Assembly: GCF_002086115.1 (NCBI RefSeq)
Contig: NZ_MVHJ01000028.1
Span: 1-64,000 of the forward strand
DNA length: 64,000 nucleotides
Source of the DNA: Mycolicibacterium bacteremicum
Lineage (GTDB): Bacteria; Actinomycetota; Actinomycetes; Mycobacteriales; Mycobacteriaceae
Direction: 5' to 3'
How positions within the stretch are numbered: position 1 is the stretch's first letter; each line of letters begins with the position of its first letter. The position numbers were made by a program, and so were the translations under genes. This document shows, in pieces, positions 49,038-59,775 of the stretch. Under the pieces are notes generated by a model. That model saw only the letters and a program-made list of their open reading frames with translations. It was not told the origin of the DNA and ran no database searches.

Positions 49038-49720
49038 CGGTGCGCTCCTACCCGCTGCTCCACGAGCTCCTGCAGGTGAGCGATCACCCCTGCTTCGTCC
49101 ATATCGCTGGTGTCCACGATCACCGCGTCGTCGGCGGGCCGCAGCGGGGACACGGCGCGCGTGGAATCGAGGTGATCGCGCCGCTGCACATCGGCGAGCA
49201 CGGCCTCGTAGGCATCGCCGAGACCGGCCGCCATGTTCTGCGCGTTGCGACGGCGCGCACGCTCCTCGGCCGAGGCCGTCAGGAAGATCTTCACATCCGC
49301 GTCGGTCAGCACCACGGTGCCGATATCGCGTCCCTCCACGACCACCCCGTCCGTACCGGCGGCCAGCTCGCGCTGCAATTGCACCAGCCGCGCCCGGACG
49401 GCCGGTACCGCGGACACCGCCGAGACCGCACCGGTGACCTGGTCACCGCGGATCTCCTGCGAAACATCCTCACCGGCAAGGTAAGCCAGGTCCTGGTCGG
49501 GGTCGTAGCCGACCGCCAGGTCCACCTCGGCGGCCACCGCGGCCACCTGCTCGGCGTCGGCGAGGTCGGCCCCGGCACGCAGCACCGCGAGCGTCACGAT
49601 CCGGTACATGGCGCCGGTGTTGAGGTAACGCAACCCCATGGCACGCGCCAGACCCCGTGACACCGAGGACTTTCCGGTGCCGGCCGGCCCGTCGAGCGCA
49701 ATCGTCGGTCCCGTGCTCAC
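49034..49720 (-). CDS. cmk: Cytidylate kinase
   Basis: 228 aa; phosphorylates CMP and dCMP with ATP in pyrimidine nucleotide supply. P-loop GPAGTGKSS (11-19), nucleotide-binding LRYLNTGAMYRIVTLAVLRA, DGVVVEGRDIGTVVLTDADV and the lid EERARRRNAQ. Starts at GTG 49720, overlapping the preceding stop (GTGA), and its own stop overlaps the der start. Confidence 0.97.
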   Translation of the reverse strand: MSTGPTIALDGPAGTGKSSVSRGLARAMGLRYLNTGAMYRIVTLAVLRAGADLADAEQVAAVAAEVDLAVGYDPDQDLAYLAGEDVSQEIRGDQVTGAVSAVSAVPAVRARLVQLQRELAAGTDGVVVEGRDIGTVVLTDADVKIFLTASAEERARRRNAQNMAAGLGDAYEAVLADVQRRDHLDSTRAVSPLRPADDAVIVDTSDMDEAGVIAHLQELVEQRVGAHR

Positions 49721-50460
49721 ATTCCCACCACCTTGTACAGCTCGCCGATCTCCTTGCGGGTCAGCACCCGGATGCTTCCGGGCCGCATCTCCCCCAGGTT
49801 CACCGCACCGATGTCGGTGCGCACCAAGGCCTCCACCGGGAAGCCCACCGAGGCCAACAGCCGGCGCACGATGCGCTTGCGCCCTTCGTGCAACGTCACC
49901 TTCACCAGCGTCTTGCCGGGCAGGGTGTCCACGACCGCGAAGTCATCGAGGGCCACCGGCCCGTCGTCGAGTTCCACGCCCTCGCGCAGCTTCTTGCCCA
50001 GGCCGCGCGGCACCCGGCCCACCACGGTGGCCACATAGGTCTTGGGCACCTCGTAGGACGGGTGCATCAGCCGGTGTGCCAGTTCGCCGTCGTTGGTCAG
50101 GATCAGCAGTCCCTCGGTGTCGGCGTCCAACCGCCCGACGTGGAAGAGGTTCTTGTTGCCCCGCACCCGGTGCTCCACCAGATCGCCCACGCACGGGCGG
50201 CCGCGTTCATCGGACATCGTGGAGTGCATCCCGCGCTCCTTGTTGATGGCCAGATACACCAGATCCTCGTTGACGACGACACGGCTGCCGTCGACCCGAA
50301 TCTCGGCGTTGTCCGGGTCGACCCGGGTGCCGAGTTCGGTGACGATCCGGCCGTCCACCTCAACGCGACCGTCGAGAATCATGCGTTCGGCGACGCGGCG
50401 GGAGGCAACCCCGGCCTGCGACAACACCTTCTGTAAGCGGACACCGTCCGGCTCGTCCAT
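49717..50460 (-). CDS. rluB: 23S rRNA pseudouridine synthase, RluB/RsuA type
   Basis: 247 aa. An N-terminal S4 RNA-binding domain (VRLQKVLSQAGVASRRVAER, about 7-26) precedes the catalytic domain with the active-site Asp in NLFHVGRLDADTEGLLILTN and the KVTLHEGRKRIVRR strand. It isomerises one uridine of 23S rRNA. Start ATG 50460 has AAGGAC four bases upstream, inside the end of scpB; a longer frame upstream is only overlap with scpB. Confidence 0.94.
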   Translation of the reverse strand: MDEPDGVRLQKVLSQAGVASRRVAERMILDGRVEVDGRIVTELGTRVDPDNAEIRVDGSRVVVNEDLVYLAINKERGMHSTMSDERGRPCVGDLVEHRVRGNKNLFHVGRLDADTEGLLILTNDGELAHRLMHPSYEVPKTYVATVVGRVPRGLGKKLREGVELDDGPVALDDFAVVDTLPGKTLVKVTLHEGRKRIVRRLLASVGFPVEALVRTDIGAVNLGEMRPGSIRVLTRKEIGELYKVVGM

Positions 50461-50461
50461 G

Positions 50462-51181
50462 TCAGTCCTTGTCCACATCGATACCGGCCGGCGGCTCGGG
50501 CGCGGCGGCCGGGGCGCCGAGCTTGGCGAAGCGCGGCTCGTCGTTGAGATTCTCGCTGAGGTCGTCGATGACATCGACATCGGGCAACAGCGGCGCGATA
50601 TCGGGCAAATCGGTCAGCGAGGTCAGACCCAGCCGTTCCAAGAACAGCTCGGTGGTCGCGAAAGTGACTGCGCCGCTGTCGGAGTCGGTGCCCGCCTCGG
50701 TGATCAGACCGCGCGCCAACAGGGTTCGCATCACCGCGTCGACGTTCACGCCGCGCACCGCGCTGACGCGGGCGCGGGTGACCGGCTGCCGGTAGGCGAC
50801 CACGGCCAGCGTCTCCAGGGCGGCGCGGGTCAGCTTGGACCGGGCACCGTCGAGCAGCAGCCGCTCGACATACGGCGCGTAGCGGGCGCGGGTGTACATC
50901 CGCCAGCCGCCACCGGCCTCGCGCAGGTCGATCCCGCTGTCGCGTTCGGTCAGTTCGGCGGCCAGATCGGTCAGGGTGGCGGCGATCCGGTCGGCGGGCT
51001 CCCCGGTCGCCGAGGCCAGTGCCTCGACCGGCGCCGGGGTGTCCACCACCAGCAGCAGGGCCTCCAGTACGGCCCGCAGCTCGGCATCGTCGAGGGGCTC
51101 GACCGACGCCTGGGCATCGACTCCGTCGGCCGTGTCGAGCGCGTCGACGCTCGGCTCGGTATCGGTCACGTTGTCGGTCAT
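50462..51181 (-). CDS. scpB: Segregation and condensation protein B
   Basis: 239 aa. Tandem winged-helix protein: LRAVLEALLLVVDTPAPVEA (about 35-54) and TRAALETLAVVAYRQPVTRA with VNVDAVMRTLLARGLITEAG are family hallmarks. It forms the SMC-ScpAB complex for chromosome compaction with ScpA. Starts with ATG overlapping the scpA stop (ATGA). The acidic N-terminal ~30 residues and proline-rich C-terminus are likely disordered. Confidence 0.95.
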   Translation of the reverse strand: MTDNVTDTEPSVDALDTADGVDAQASVEPLDDAELRAVLEALLLVVDTPAPVEALASATGEPADRIAATLTDLAAELTERDSGIDLREAGGGWRMYTRARYAPYVERLLLDGARSKLTRAALETLAVVAYRQPVTRARVSAVRGVNVDAVMRTLLARGLITEAGTDSDSGAVTFATTELFLERLGLTSLTDLPDIAPLLPDVDVIDDLSENLNDEPRFAKLGAPAAAPEPPAGIDVDKD

Positions 51182-51990
51182 GAGTCTTCTTCCACTGCGG
51201 CTGCCAGGTGTTCGTTGGTTGGCCGATCCCCGGTCCACGAAACCTGGAGCACACCGAGCGGTTCTACTTGCTCGAATGTTACCGCCCTGGCCCGGTACAG
51301 CTCCAACAGCGCCAGAAAGCTGCCGACGATCTGCATCACATCGCACCCGGCGACCAGCTCCCCGAACGAGGACCAGCCGCCGACGCCGCGCTCCTCCAGC
51401 AGACCCATCAGGCGCATGGCCTGCTCGGGTACCGACACCGGTTGCACGTGCAGGTGGTCCAGCCGGACGGTGGGCACCGGCCGCGGGGTGAAGGCCGCGG
51501 CGGCGATCTGCGCGAACCGATCGGCATCCACCCCGATCATCACCTCGGGCAGCAATTCCTCGAATCGCGGTTCCAGCGACACCGACCGCGGGTAGCTGCG
51601 CAGCGCGGCGGCCTCCAACTCGGCGAACATCAGCGCCACATGCTTGAACGCCCGGTACTGCAGCAACCGGGCGAACAACAGGTCACGGACCTCCAGCAGC
51701 GCCAGATCGTCCTCGTCGTGCACCTCGCCGGCCGGCAGCAGCCGGGCCGCCTTGAGATCGAGCAGGGTGGCCGCGATCACCAGGAATGCCGTGGTCTCGT
51801 CGAGTTCGAGCTGACGCCCGATCTCGCGGGTGTAGGCGATGAATTCGTCGGTGACCTTGTGCAGCGCGACCTCGGTGACGTCGAGGCGGTGCGCGAAAAT
51901 CAGCTGCAGCAGCAGGTCGAACGGGCCCTCGAAATTGCTCAGCCGGACCTGAAAGCCCTGGGCAGCCTCGGGGGCAGCGTCCTCGGTCAC
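51178..51990 (-). CDS. scpA: Segregation and condensation protein A (kleisin)
   Basis: 270 aa. The kleisin N-terminal motif VRLSNFEGPFDLLLQLIFAH lies near residue 15, followed by DVTEVALHKVTDEFIAYTRE. The C-terminal winged helix includes FLALLELYRARAVTFEQVEP. It bridges the SMC heads with ScpB. The start GTG at 51990 overlaps the parA stop (GTGA); an ATG 24 codons upstream lies inside parA and is not preferred. Confidence 0.94.
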   Translation of the reverse strand: MTEDAAPEAAQGFQVRLSNFEGPFDLLLQLIFAHRLDVTEVALHKVTDEFIAYTREIGRQLELDETTAFLVIAATLLDLKAARLLPAGEVHDEDDLALLEVRDLLFARLLQYRAFKHVALMFAELEAAALRSYPRSVSLEPRFEELLPEVMIGVDADRFAQIAAAAFTPRPVPTVRLDHLHVQPVSVPEQAMRLMGLLEERGVGGWSSFGELVAGCDVMQIVGSFLALLELYRARAVTFEQVEPLGVLQVSWTGDRPTNEHLAAAVEEDS

Positions 51991-52868
51991 GAACCGAAGC
52001 GGGCGATGACCTCGCGGGCCAACGACCGATACGCCAGGGCGCCGGTGGATTTCGGAGCCCACGTGGTGATCGGCTCGCCCGCGACGCTGGTCTCGGGGAA
52101 CCGCACGGTGCGGGTGATCACGGTGTCGAAAACCAGGTCGCCGAACCGCTCGACGACACGCGCCATCACCTCGCGGGCGTTGACGGTGCGCGGGTCATAC
52201 CGGGTCACCAGGATGCCGCTGATGTCCAGTTTGGGGTTCAGCCGATCCCGGACCTTGTCCACGGTGTCGGTCAGCAGCGCCAGCCCGCGCAGCGAGAAGT
52301 ACTCGCACTCGGTCGGGATGATCACCCCGTCCGCGCAGGCCAGACCGTTCACGGTGAGCAGGCCCAACGACGGCTGGCAGTCGATGAGCACATAGTCGTA
52401 GCGGTCGAGCACCGGATACAGTGCGCGCGCCAGCGACTGTTCCCGGCCGACCTCGTTGACCAGCTGGATCTCGGCGGCCGACAGGTCGATGTTGCTGGGC
52501 ACCAGGTCCAGGCCGCTGACCCGGGTCTTGATCAGTACCTGGTCGATCGAGACGCGGGGCTCGATCAGCAGATTGTGCACGGTGTGTTCGAGCTCGTAGT
52601 GCGGCACGCCCAGACCGGCCGACAGCGCCCCCTGCGGATCCAGGTCGACCAGCAGCACCCGGCGGCCGTACTCGGCCAGACTGGCGCCCAGGTTGATCGT
52701 CGAGGTGGTCTTGCCGACGCCGCCCTTCTGGTTGCACATCGCGATCACCTTGGCCGGGCCGTGCGAGGTGCGCGGCGCCGGTTCGGGGATCTCGCGGGGC
52801 GGGCGGCCGGTCAGGCCGAGTTCGACCTGGGGCTCGATGCCGAGGTTCAGGCCACCGTCTTCGCTCAT
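51987..52868 (-). CDS. parA: ParA/Soj-family ATPase
   Basis: 293 aa. Deviant Walker A KGGVGKTT (48-55), LVDLDPQGALSAGLG and LIDCQPSLGLLTVNGL identify a ParA-type ATPase. This copy lies beside scpA-scpB and xerD, as Rv1708 does in M. tuberculosis, not beside the oriC parB. It starts at ATG 52868. A 105-bp gap separates it from xerD, so it may have its own promoter. An in-frame GTG nine codons upstream is an alternative. Confidence 0.93.
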   Translation of the reverse strand: MSEDGGLNLGIEPQVELGLTGRPPREIPEPAPRTSHGPAKVIAMCNQKGGVGKTTSTINLGASLAEYGRRVLLVDLDPQGALSAGLGVPHYELEHTVHNLLIEPRVSIDQVLIKTRVSGLDLVPSNIDLSAAEIQLVNEVGREQSLARALYPVLDRYDYVLIDCQPSLGLLTVNGLACADGVIIPTECEYFSLRGLALLTDTVDKVRDRLNPKLDISGILVTRYDPRTVNAREVMARVVERFGDLVFDTVITRTVRFPETSVAGEPITTWAPKSTGALAYRSLAREVIARFGS

Positions 52869-52973
52869 GCGACGACCACCCAGGTCAGGCGGCACTCATC
52901 CACGGCGAACATCGCAGCGAGTCTAGCCGTGGACGACCCCGCGGTACGGCAGACCCGCTGGTTGGTGAGAAAG

Positions 52974-53921
52974 CTAGCGGGCCCGGGGGTGAGCACCGGC
53001 CCACACCTCACGCAGCGCGTTGACGGTGACCAAGGTGTAGATCTGTGTCGTGGTCACCGACGCGTGGCCCAGCAGTTCCTGCACGACGCGCACATCGGCG
53101 CCGCCCTCAAGCAGGTGGGTGGCGAACGAGTGGCGCATCGTGTGCGGTGAGACGGCCGCCGAGATCCCGGCCGCCGACGCCGCGTCCTGGAGCACCTGCC
53201 AGGCGCTCTGGCGGGACAACCGGCCGCCGCGCGCATTCAGGAAGATCGCCGGTGTGCCCTTGCCACGCCGGGCCAGGTCCGGCCGACCCCGCACCAGGTA
53301 GGTGTCCAGGGCGCTGATCGCGGGTCGCCCGACCGGCACCAAGCGGTCCTTGCCGCCCTTGCCGCGCAGTAGCACCGAGCGGTACTCGGTGTCGACATCG
53401 TCGATGTCCAGACCGACGGCCTCGGAGATGCGCGCACCGGTGGAGTAGAGCAACTCCAGCAGCGCGCGATTGCGCAGGCTCAGCGGGCCGTCGGAGTCAC
53501 GATCCCCGCCGGCGGCCTCGAGCAGGGCGAGCACCTGGTCGACCGTCAGGCTCTTGGGCAGCCGCCGCGACGGGGTGGGCGGTTTGACGGCGCGGGCGAC
53601 GTCGACCTCGACGACACCCTCGGCGGCCAGGAATCGGTGCAGCCCGCGCACCGCGACCAGCGCCCTGGCCGCCGACACCGCCGACAGGGCGGACGTGCCG
53701 GTGTCGGGGTCTCCCTTGCGCAGCGCGACGAGGAACTCGCTGACATCGTTCTCGCCGACCGCGCGTACATCGACGATGCCGCGACCGTTCAGGTACTCGG
53801 CGTAGCGGCGCAGATCGCGCCGGTAGGAGCTGATGGTGTTGGCCGCGACCCCGCGTTCGATGGTCAGGTGGTCGAGGTAACCCTGCACCTGGTCATCGAG
53901 TGCGCCGGTCGCGGTGGTCAC
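52974..53921 (-). CDS. xerD: Tyrosine recombinase XerD
   Basis: 315 aa. N-terminal SAM-like DNA-binding domain (YLDHLTIERGVAANTISSYR, about 13-32) and C-terminal catalytic domain with the R-K-H-R-H-Y set: YSTGARISEAVGL, GKGGKDRLVPV, SPHTMRHSFATHLLEGG, LGHASVTTTQIYT. It resolves chromosome dimers at dif with XerC. The start GTG at 53921 overlaps the NUDIX stop (GTGA). Full length, so a housekeeping enzyme and not a phage integrase. Confidence 0.95.
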   Translation of the reverse strand: MTTATGALDDQVQGYLDHLTIERGVAANTISSYRRDLRRYAEYLNGRGIVDVRAVGENDVSEFLVALRKGDPDTGTSALSAVSAARALVAVRGLHRFLAAEGVVEVDVARAVKPPTPSRRLPKSLTVDQVLALLEAAGGDRDSDGPLSLRNRALLELLYSTGARISEAVGLDIDDVDTEYRSVLLRGKGGKDRLVPVGRPAISALDTYLVRGRPDLARRGKGTPAIFLNARGGRLSRQSAWQVLQDAASAAGISAAVSPHTMRHSFATHLLEGGADVRVVQELLGHASVTTTQIYTLVTVNALREVWAGAHPRAR

Positions 53922-54530
53922 GAAGGGTCCTGCCGCGCGGCGAAGGCGGTGGGGCGATCGGTCCACGGCGCGTCCACCGTGCGCAATGCGGATCGGTCGG
54001 TGGCCGCGTGCGCGGCCAGGATCCCCGCCACCGCAATCGAATTGACGATCTGGCCGGCCAGCACCCGCTCGACGGCCGTGTCGAGTGCCAGCCAGTCAAG
54101 TTTCAGGTCGGCTTCCTCGTGTTCGGCTTCGGGGCGTCCGATCTCGGAGAGACCCGTGGCCAGGAACACCCGCACACTCTCATCGCTGAACCCCGGCGAG
54201 GTGACGATATCGACGAGCACCGACCAGTTCTCGGCCGCCAGCCCGGCCTCCTCGTGCAGTTCGCGTGCCGCGGTCAATGCCGGTGCCTCCCCACCCACGT
54301 CGAGGAGTCCGGCCGGTATCTCCCACAGCCGTCGGCCCACCGGGTGGCGGTACTGATAGACCATCGCGACCCGGTCCTCGTCGTCGAGCGCCACCACCGC
54401 GACGGCCCCGAAGTGCTCGACCACCTCGCGGCGCCCGGTGGCACCGCCGGGCATCTGCACGTCATCGACGCGGAGGGCGAGGATCTTTCCGGTGTGAACG
54501 GTCTCGCTGGCGTCGACGACGAACTCGTGC

Positions 54531-54538
<8 letters not shown>
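53918..54538 (-). CDS. NUDIX hydrolase, ADP-ribose pyrophosphatase type
   Basis: 206 aa. NUDIX box at 77-99: GLLDVGGEAPALTAARELHEE then AGL, with the REXXEE core intact. Upstream HPVGRRLWEIPAG is the ADP-ribose-pyrophosphatase pattern. It should hydrolyse ADP-ribose or a similar dinucleotide to AMP and a phosphosugar. Starts at GTG 54538 inside the end of pyrG (8-bp overlap). Corresponds in position to Rv1700. Confidence 0.93.
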
Positions 54539-56279
<1,741 letters not shown>

Positions 56280-56416
56280 GTACAACCTCCGTGGCGATGG
56301 GGCGAATAGGTCGATCACCTACTCAGGGCCTGCCGACCCACGGAATCTCACCTTAACACCAGCGCGGACAAGCTGATACTGACGCGCCGTAACCCGGACG
56401 AGCGAATGACCCCGCG

Positions 56417-57349
56417 CTACTGCGGGACCGTGACCGACGTCGCACCCTGGCCGATGCCGTACCGGCCGGGCTGCCCGCCGCGCAGCAGATCACCGAGGGC
56501 CAACGCGGTCGTGATCCGGCCCGACTCGGCGCCGATGTCATCGACGGTGGTGACCGCCCCGGCCAGCGCCGCGTCCGATCGGGTCACCGCGACCGCCGCC
56601 GTCCCGGTCGCCGAGCCGTCGCGCCCCGCCAGCACCGTGCCGCCGCCGTGCGGGGCCAGCGCGGCGGCGAAGCGGGCGACGGTGGATCCGCGGTTGCCCG
56701 CGTCGTCGCCGAGGGATCCACCGGTGACGATGACGGCGGTATCCGCCGCGCCGATGCCCGCCTGGTCGTAGCTGATGAAGCCGGTGTCGCGCAGCGTGGC
56801 CAGCACGGTCTCGCGCTGGTCGTCGGGTACTGCGGGGTCCTTGCCGATCAACAGAGCGATACCGAGCAGGTCGCCGGCCTGTGAGCCCTGGTCCACCGAG
56901 GTGGTGGACAGCTGGCGCCCGGCGGGCACGATGGGTGAGTTCACCACCGACAGCAGCTTCTCCGAGGCGTTGGCGTCCACGAACTGCGTTGTCAGCGTGA
57001 TGGTTCCGGTGACCCCGGCGCCGCCCTGGGCGACCACCCGGGACACCGCGTCGACGTCGTCATCGGCGGCATCGGGGGTCCGGAAGATCACCACCGACTT
57101 GTCCCGCAACGTGTCGCGCAGGATTCGCGGTGCCATCAGTCCGTCGAACTCGCCTGCTGCGCTGAGCTTCTCGTTCAGCTCGTTCTTCTCATCGGTGAGC
57201 GTCTCGATCTCGGTGCGCAGGTCTGCCTTATCGTTGCGCAGTCCGGACAGCACGGTATCGGCGAACAGGCCCGATCCCAGCACCACCCCGACGGCCAGCG
57301 CCAGGAACACCGCGGCCAGCGAAATGGCATGTGAGCGCAGCGAAATCAC
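56417..57349 (-). CDS. mctB: MctB/SteB: copper-transport-annotated envelope protein
   Basis: 310 aa with one N-terminal membrane helix (AISLAAVFLALAVGVVLGSG), a coiled-coil region (NDKADLRTEIETLTDEKNEL) and a periplasmic domain. Homologues are named MctB (copper transport, M. tuberculosis Rv1698) or SteB, partner of SteA in cell division in corynebacteria. The gene lies 27 bp after steA, supporting the SteA-SteB pairing. Whether it forms pores cannot be judged from sequence. Confidence 0.92.
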   Translation of the reverse strand: MISLRSHAISLAAVFLALAVGVVLGSGLFADTVLSGLRNDKADLRTEIETLTDEKNELNEKLSAAGEFDGLMAPRILRDTLRDKSVVIFRTPDAADDDVDAVSRVVAQGGAGVTGTITLTTQFVDANASEKLLSVVNSPIVPAGRQLSTTSVDQGSQAGDLLGIALLIGKDPAVPDDQRETVLATLRDTGFISYDQAGIGAADTAVIVTGGSLGDDAGNRGSTVARFAAALAPHGGGTVLAGRDGSATGTAAVAVTRSDAALAGAVTTVDDIGAESGRITTALALGDLLRGGQPGRYGIGQGATSVTVPQ

Positions 57350-57376
57350 GACGTACTCCTCGTCAGCTACGGATTG

Positions 57377-58561
57377 CTAGGAGACCAGACCCTGGACCCA
57401 CAGCAGGAACCGGTTCCAGTAGTCGACCACCCAGTCGATGACGGTGGCATCGGTCTGGGTCACCCACAGCGCGACGATGACCGCGAGCAGCATGGCCAGC
57501 ACCAGAAGGGCGATCGCGCCGCCGGACACCCGGCTGCGGTACAGCGTGGAGACGGCCTTCGCGTCGACCAGTTTCTCGCCGACCTTGAGTCGGGTCAGGA
57601 AGGTCGACGGGTTGCTCTGCTGGCGCGATCGGTCGAAGAACTCCTCGATGGTCGCGCTGTGCCCCGCGGTGACGATCAGCGACGCACCGTGGTGGTGGCA
57701 CAGCAGCAGGGCCAGGTCGGCGGCCGATCCGGCGGCCGGGAACGTCATCGCGCCCACCCCGAGATCCTGGATGCGCTCCAGTCCGGGGGCGTGACCGTCG
57801 GCGTCGGCGGGCAGCACGACCTGCGCGCCGCAGCGCAGCGCATCGGTGCTGATGGAACTCGGGTCACCGACGATGAGCGCCGGCCGGTAGCCGGCCTTGC
57901 GCAGCAGGTCCGCGCCGGCGCCGACCCCCACCAACACGGGTTGATACTCCTTGATGAAGGGCTTGAGCGCCTTCAGGTCGTCGGCGGCGGTCTTGCCCTC
58001 GGCCACCACCACGACATGGCGGCGGTCCATGTCGACGTCGATGTCGGGGATGCCCATCCCGTCGATCAGCAGCGGGCTCTCACTGCGGATGAATTCGATG
58101 GTGTTGCCCGCGAACGCTTCCAGATGTGCGACCAGCCCACTCTTGGCCTCCACCATGAGCTCGTGGATCTCCAGGTCGGTGCGCTCGGTGCCGAGCGCGA
58201 TGCGGCGGTCACCGGAATAGACGCCGCCGTTGTTGAGGCGGATCTTGGCGCCGTCCTTGATCTTCTTGAAGATCTCGGGGCCCGCCTCGTCGATGAGGAC
58301 GATGCCGTTGGCGACCAGAACCTCGGGGCCGAGGTTGGGGTACCGCCCGGAGATGGAGGGCGAGGCGTTCACCACCCCGGCGACCTCCGCCTCGACGAGG
58401 GCGTCAGCGGTGATCCGATCCAGGTCCTGGGCGTCGAGCACCACGATGTCGCCTGGACCGATGCGGCGAAGCAATCGGTCGATGTCGCGGTCAACGCGGG
58501 CAGTACCGATGACGCCCGGCTTTGAGCTGGCATTACGCGATAGCAACGCTGACATCTTCAT
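57377..58561 (-). CDS. steA: SteA: putative cytokinetic ring protein
   Basis: 394 aa. The cytoplasmic body includes DIDRLLRRIGPGDIVVLDAQ, LIVGDPSSISTDALRCGAQV and a thiamin-pyrophosphokinase-like fold; one helix near the C-terminus (IALLVLAMLLAVIVALWV, about 345-362) anchors it. In Corynebacterium SteA interacts with SteB at the septum. ATG 58561 is chosen; ATG 58555 is two codons in. No clear ribosome site upstream. Position matches Rv1697. Confidence 0.92.
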   Translation of the reverse strand: MKMSALLSRNASSKPGVIGTARVDRDIDRLLRRIGPGDIVVLDAQDLDRITADALVEAEVAGVVNASPSISGRYPNLGPEVLVANGIVLIDEAGPEIFKKIKDGAKIRLNNGGVYSGDRRIALGTERTDLEIHELMVEAKSGLVAHLEAFAGNTIEFIRSESPLLIDGMGIPDIDVDMDRRHVVVVAEGKTAADDLKALKPFIKEYQPVLVGVGAGADLLRKAGYRPALIVGDPSSISTDALRCGAQVVLPADADGHAPGLERIQDLGVGAMTFPAAGSAADLALLLCHHHGASLIVTAGHSATIEEFFDRSRQQSNPSTFLTRLKVGEKLVDAKAVSTLYRSRVSGGAIALLVLAMLLAVIVALWVTQTDATVIDWVVDYWNRFLLWVQGLVS

Positions 58562-58661
58562 GTGGCGATTCTGGACTCGAACCCTCAAGTTGAGGTGGAG
58601 GCGCGCCGTAACATCTGCCCCAGGAGTTTCTTTTTGTCACAACTGCAACAGCCGGGATGTC

Positions 58662-59207
58662 TCAGTTCCGCTTCGCCGCCTCACCCGACCCGCGGCTCGC
58701 CGCGTAGTGCCGCGCGGCCTTGGCCCGGTTGCCACACGTCGTCATCGAATGCCACCGCCGGGTCCCGTTCTTCGACGAGTCGTAGAACCACAACACGCAA
58801 TGCTCATGGGCGCATTGCTTGATCCGGCCCGGCGCGTCGGCGAGCATCCGCAGTAGGTCGGCGGCGGCCAGCCACGCCGGACGCCACTGCCTTTCGGGCA
58901 CATCCGGATCCTCCCGCGGACCGGTTGCGGTCAGGCTGCGCCGCACCCGGCCGTGCTCGAGCACCGCATTCAACTCGTCGACGGCACCATCGGCGACGGC
59001 ATGCAGCACGGCTGCCCGGGCCTGCACCAGCGCGGCCCTGGTCGACTCATCGGCCCGGCAACTCTGCTCCAGACCATTGGACTGCAACCAGGCCCGGAGC
59101 CCGCCGACATCGGCAAGCAGGTCCTGCACCTCACCGCCGGACATCCAATTGGTGTTCAGCAGATCCAGCGCCAGGGGCTCGCCGATGTGCGGGCGTGGAT
59201 CACTCAT
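58662..59207 (-). CDS. CGNR zinc-finger (ABATE-domain) regulator
   Basis: 181 aa. N-terminal ABATE domain (GEPLALDLLNTNWMSGGEVQ) and C-terminal CGNR zinc finger: CAHEHCVLWFYDSSKNGTRR followed by HSMTTCGNRAKAARHYA, giving the Cys, Cys, Cys set and the Cys-Gly-Asn-Arg signature. Members are thought to be transcription regulators. It is divergent from a VOC-family gene, and the shared gap holds a 9-bp inverted repeat. Together with the next two genes it forms a module inserted between recN and steA. Confidence 0.9.
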   Translation of the reverse strand: MSDPRPHIGEPLALDLLNTNWMSGGEVQDLLADVGGLRAWLQSNGLEQSCRADESTRAALVQARAAVLHAVADGAVDELNAVLEHGRVRRSLTATGPREDPDVPERQWRPAWLAAADLLRMLADAPGRIKQCAHEHCVLWFYDSSKNGTRRWHSMTTCGNRAKAARHYAASRGSGEAAKRN

Positions 59208-59249
59208 ACCTCAGCGTACTCCCCTAACCGGTGAAATATTTTTTGATGG

Positions 59250-59282
59250 TTGAAGGTTGTCAATGTTGAACCTAACCTTCAA
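59250..59282. promoter_or_regulatory. Inverted repeat in the CGNR/VOC divergent promoter
   Basis: TTGAAGGTT (59250-59258) and AACCTTCAA (59274-59282) are exact reverse complements with 15 bp between. Outside them TTGAT and ATCAA extend the symmetry imperfectly. The region just left (59234-59245) is AT-rich. Likely binding site of the CGNR regulator. Confidence 0.6.
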
Positions 59283-59312
59283 TCACATCAACAACGGTTA
59301 CACGGAGGCATG

Positions 59313-59768
59313 ATGACCACCATTCCCAGCCTGAACCCCGGGCACATCGGACTCAACGTCACCGACCTCGACCGGTCGGTGGACTTCTACCGGCACGCCT
59401 TCGGATTCGACGTGCTCAACCGGGGCGGCGACGACCAACGCCGGTTCGCCTTCCTCGGCGCCGACGGCGTTTTGCGAATCACCCTGTGGGAGCAGAGCGC
59501 CGGCGAATTCTCCACCCGCACGCCGGGGCTGCACCATCTGTCCTTCCAGGTCGACACCCTCGACGATGTCCGCACCATCGAAGCTGTACTCAAGGAGCGC
59601 GGTGTGACCTTCGCCCACGACGGCGTGGTCGCCCACGGCGAGGGCGCGTCCTCCGGTGGCATCTTCTTCACCGACCCGGACGGCATCCGACTGGAGGTGT
59701 TCGCGCCGCACGGCGCCGAGACCGCACCCGCCCCGCACGGCGAGACGCCCACCTGCGGATTCTTCTGA
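59313..59768 (+). CDS. VOC-family (glyoxalase/dioxygenase fold) protein
   Basis: 151 aa with the paired beta-alpha-beta3 VOC fold: GHIGLNVTDLDRSVDFYRHA, then GLHHLSFQVDTLDDVRTIEA and FFTDPDGIRLEVFAP. His-Glu metal ligands sit at the expected strand positions (GHIGL, LHHLSF and RLEVF). ATG 59313 is taken because GGAGG is four bases upstream; the ATG just before it is too close. Seven bases before the next gene, so co-transcribed with it. Probably resists or degrades a small molecule; substrate unknown. Confidence 0.85.
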   Translation: MTTIPSLNPGHIGLNVTDLDRSVDFYRHAFGFDVLNRGGDDQRRFAFLGADGVLRITLWEQSAGEFSTRTPGLHHLSFQVDTLDDVRTIEAVLKERGVTFAHDGVVAHGEGASSGGIFFTDPDGIRLEVFAPHGAETAPAPHGETPTCGFF

Positions 59769-59775
59769 GCCGGCC

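Noticed and set aside
58573..58583. T-arm-like GGTTCGAGTCC on the minus strand before steA
   Set aside because: No acceptor, anticodon or D arms can be built around it, so it is a chance match and not a tRNA remnant.
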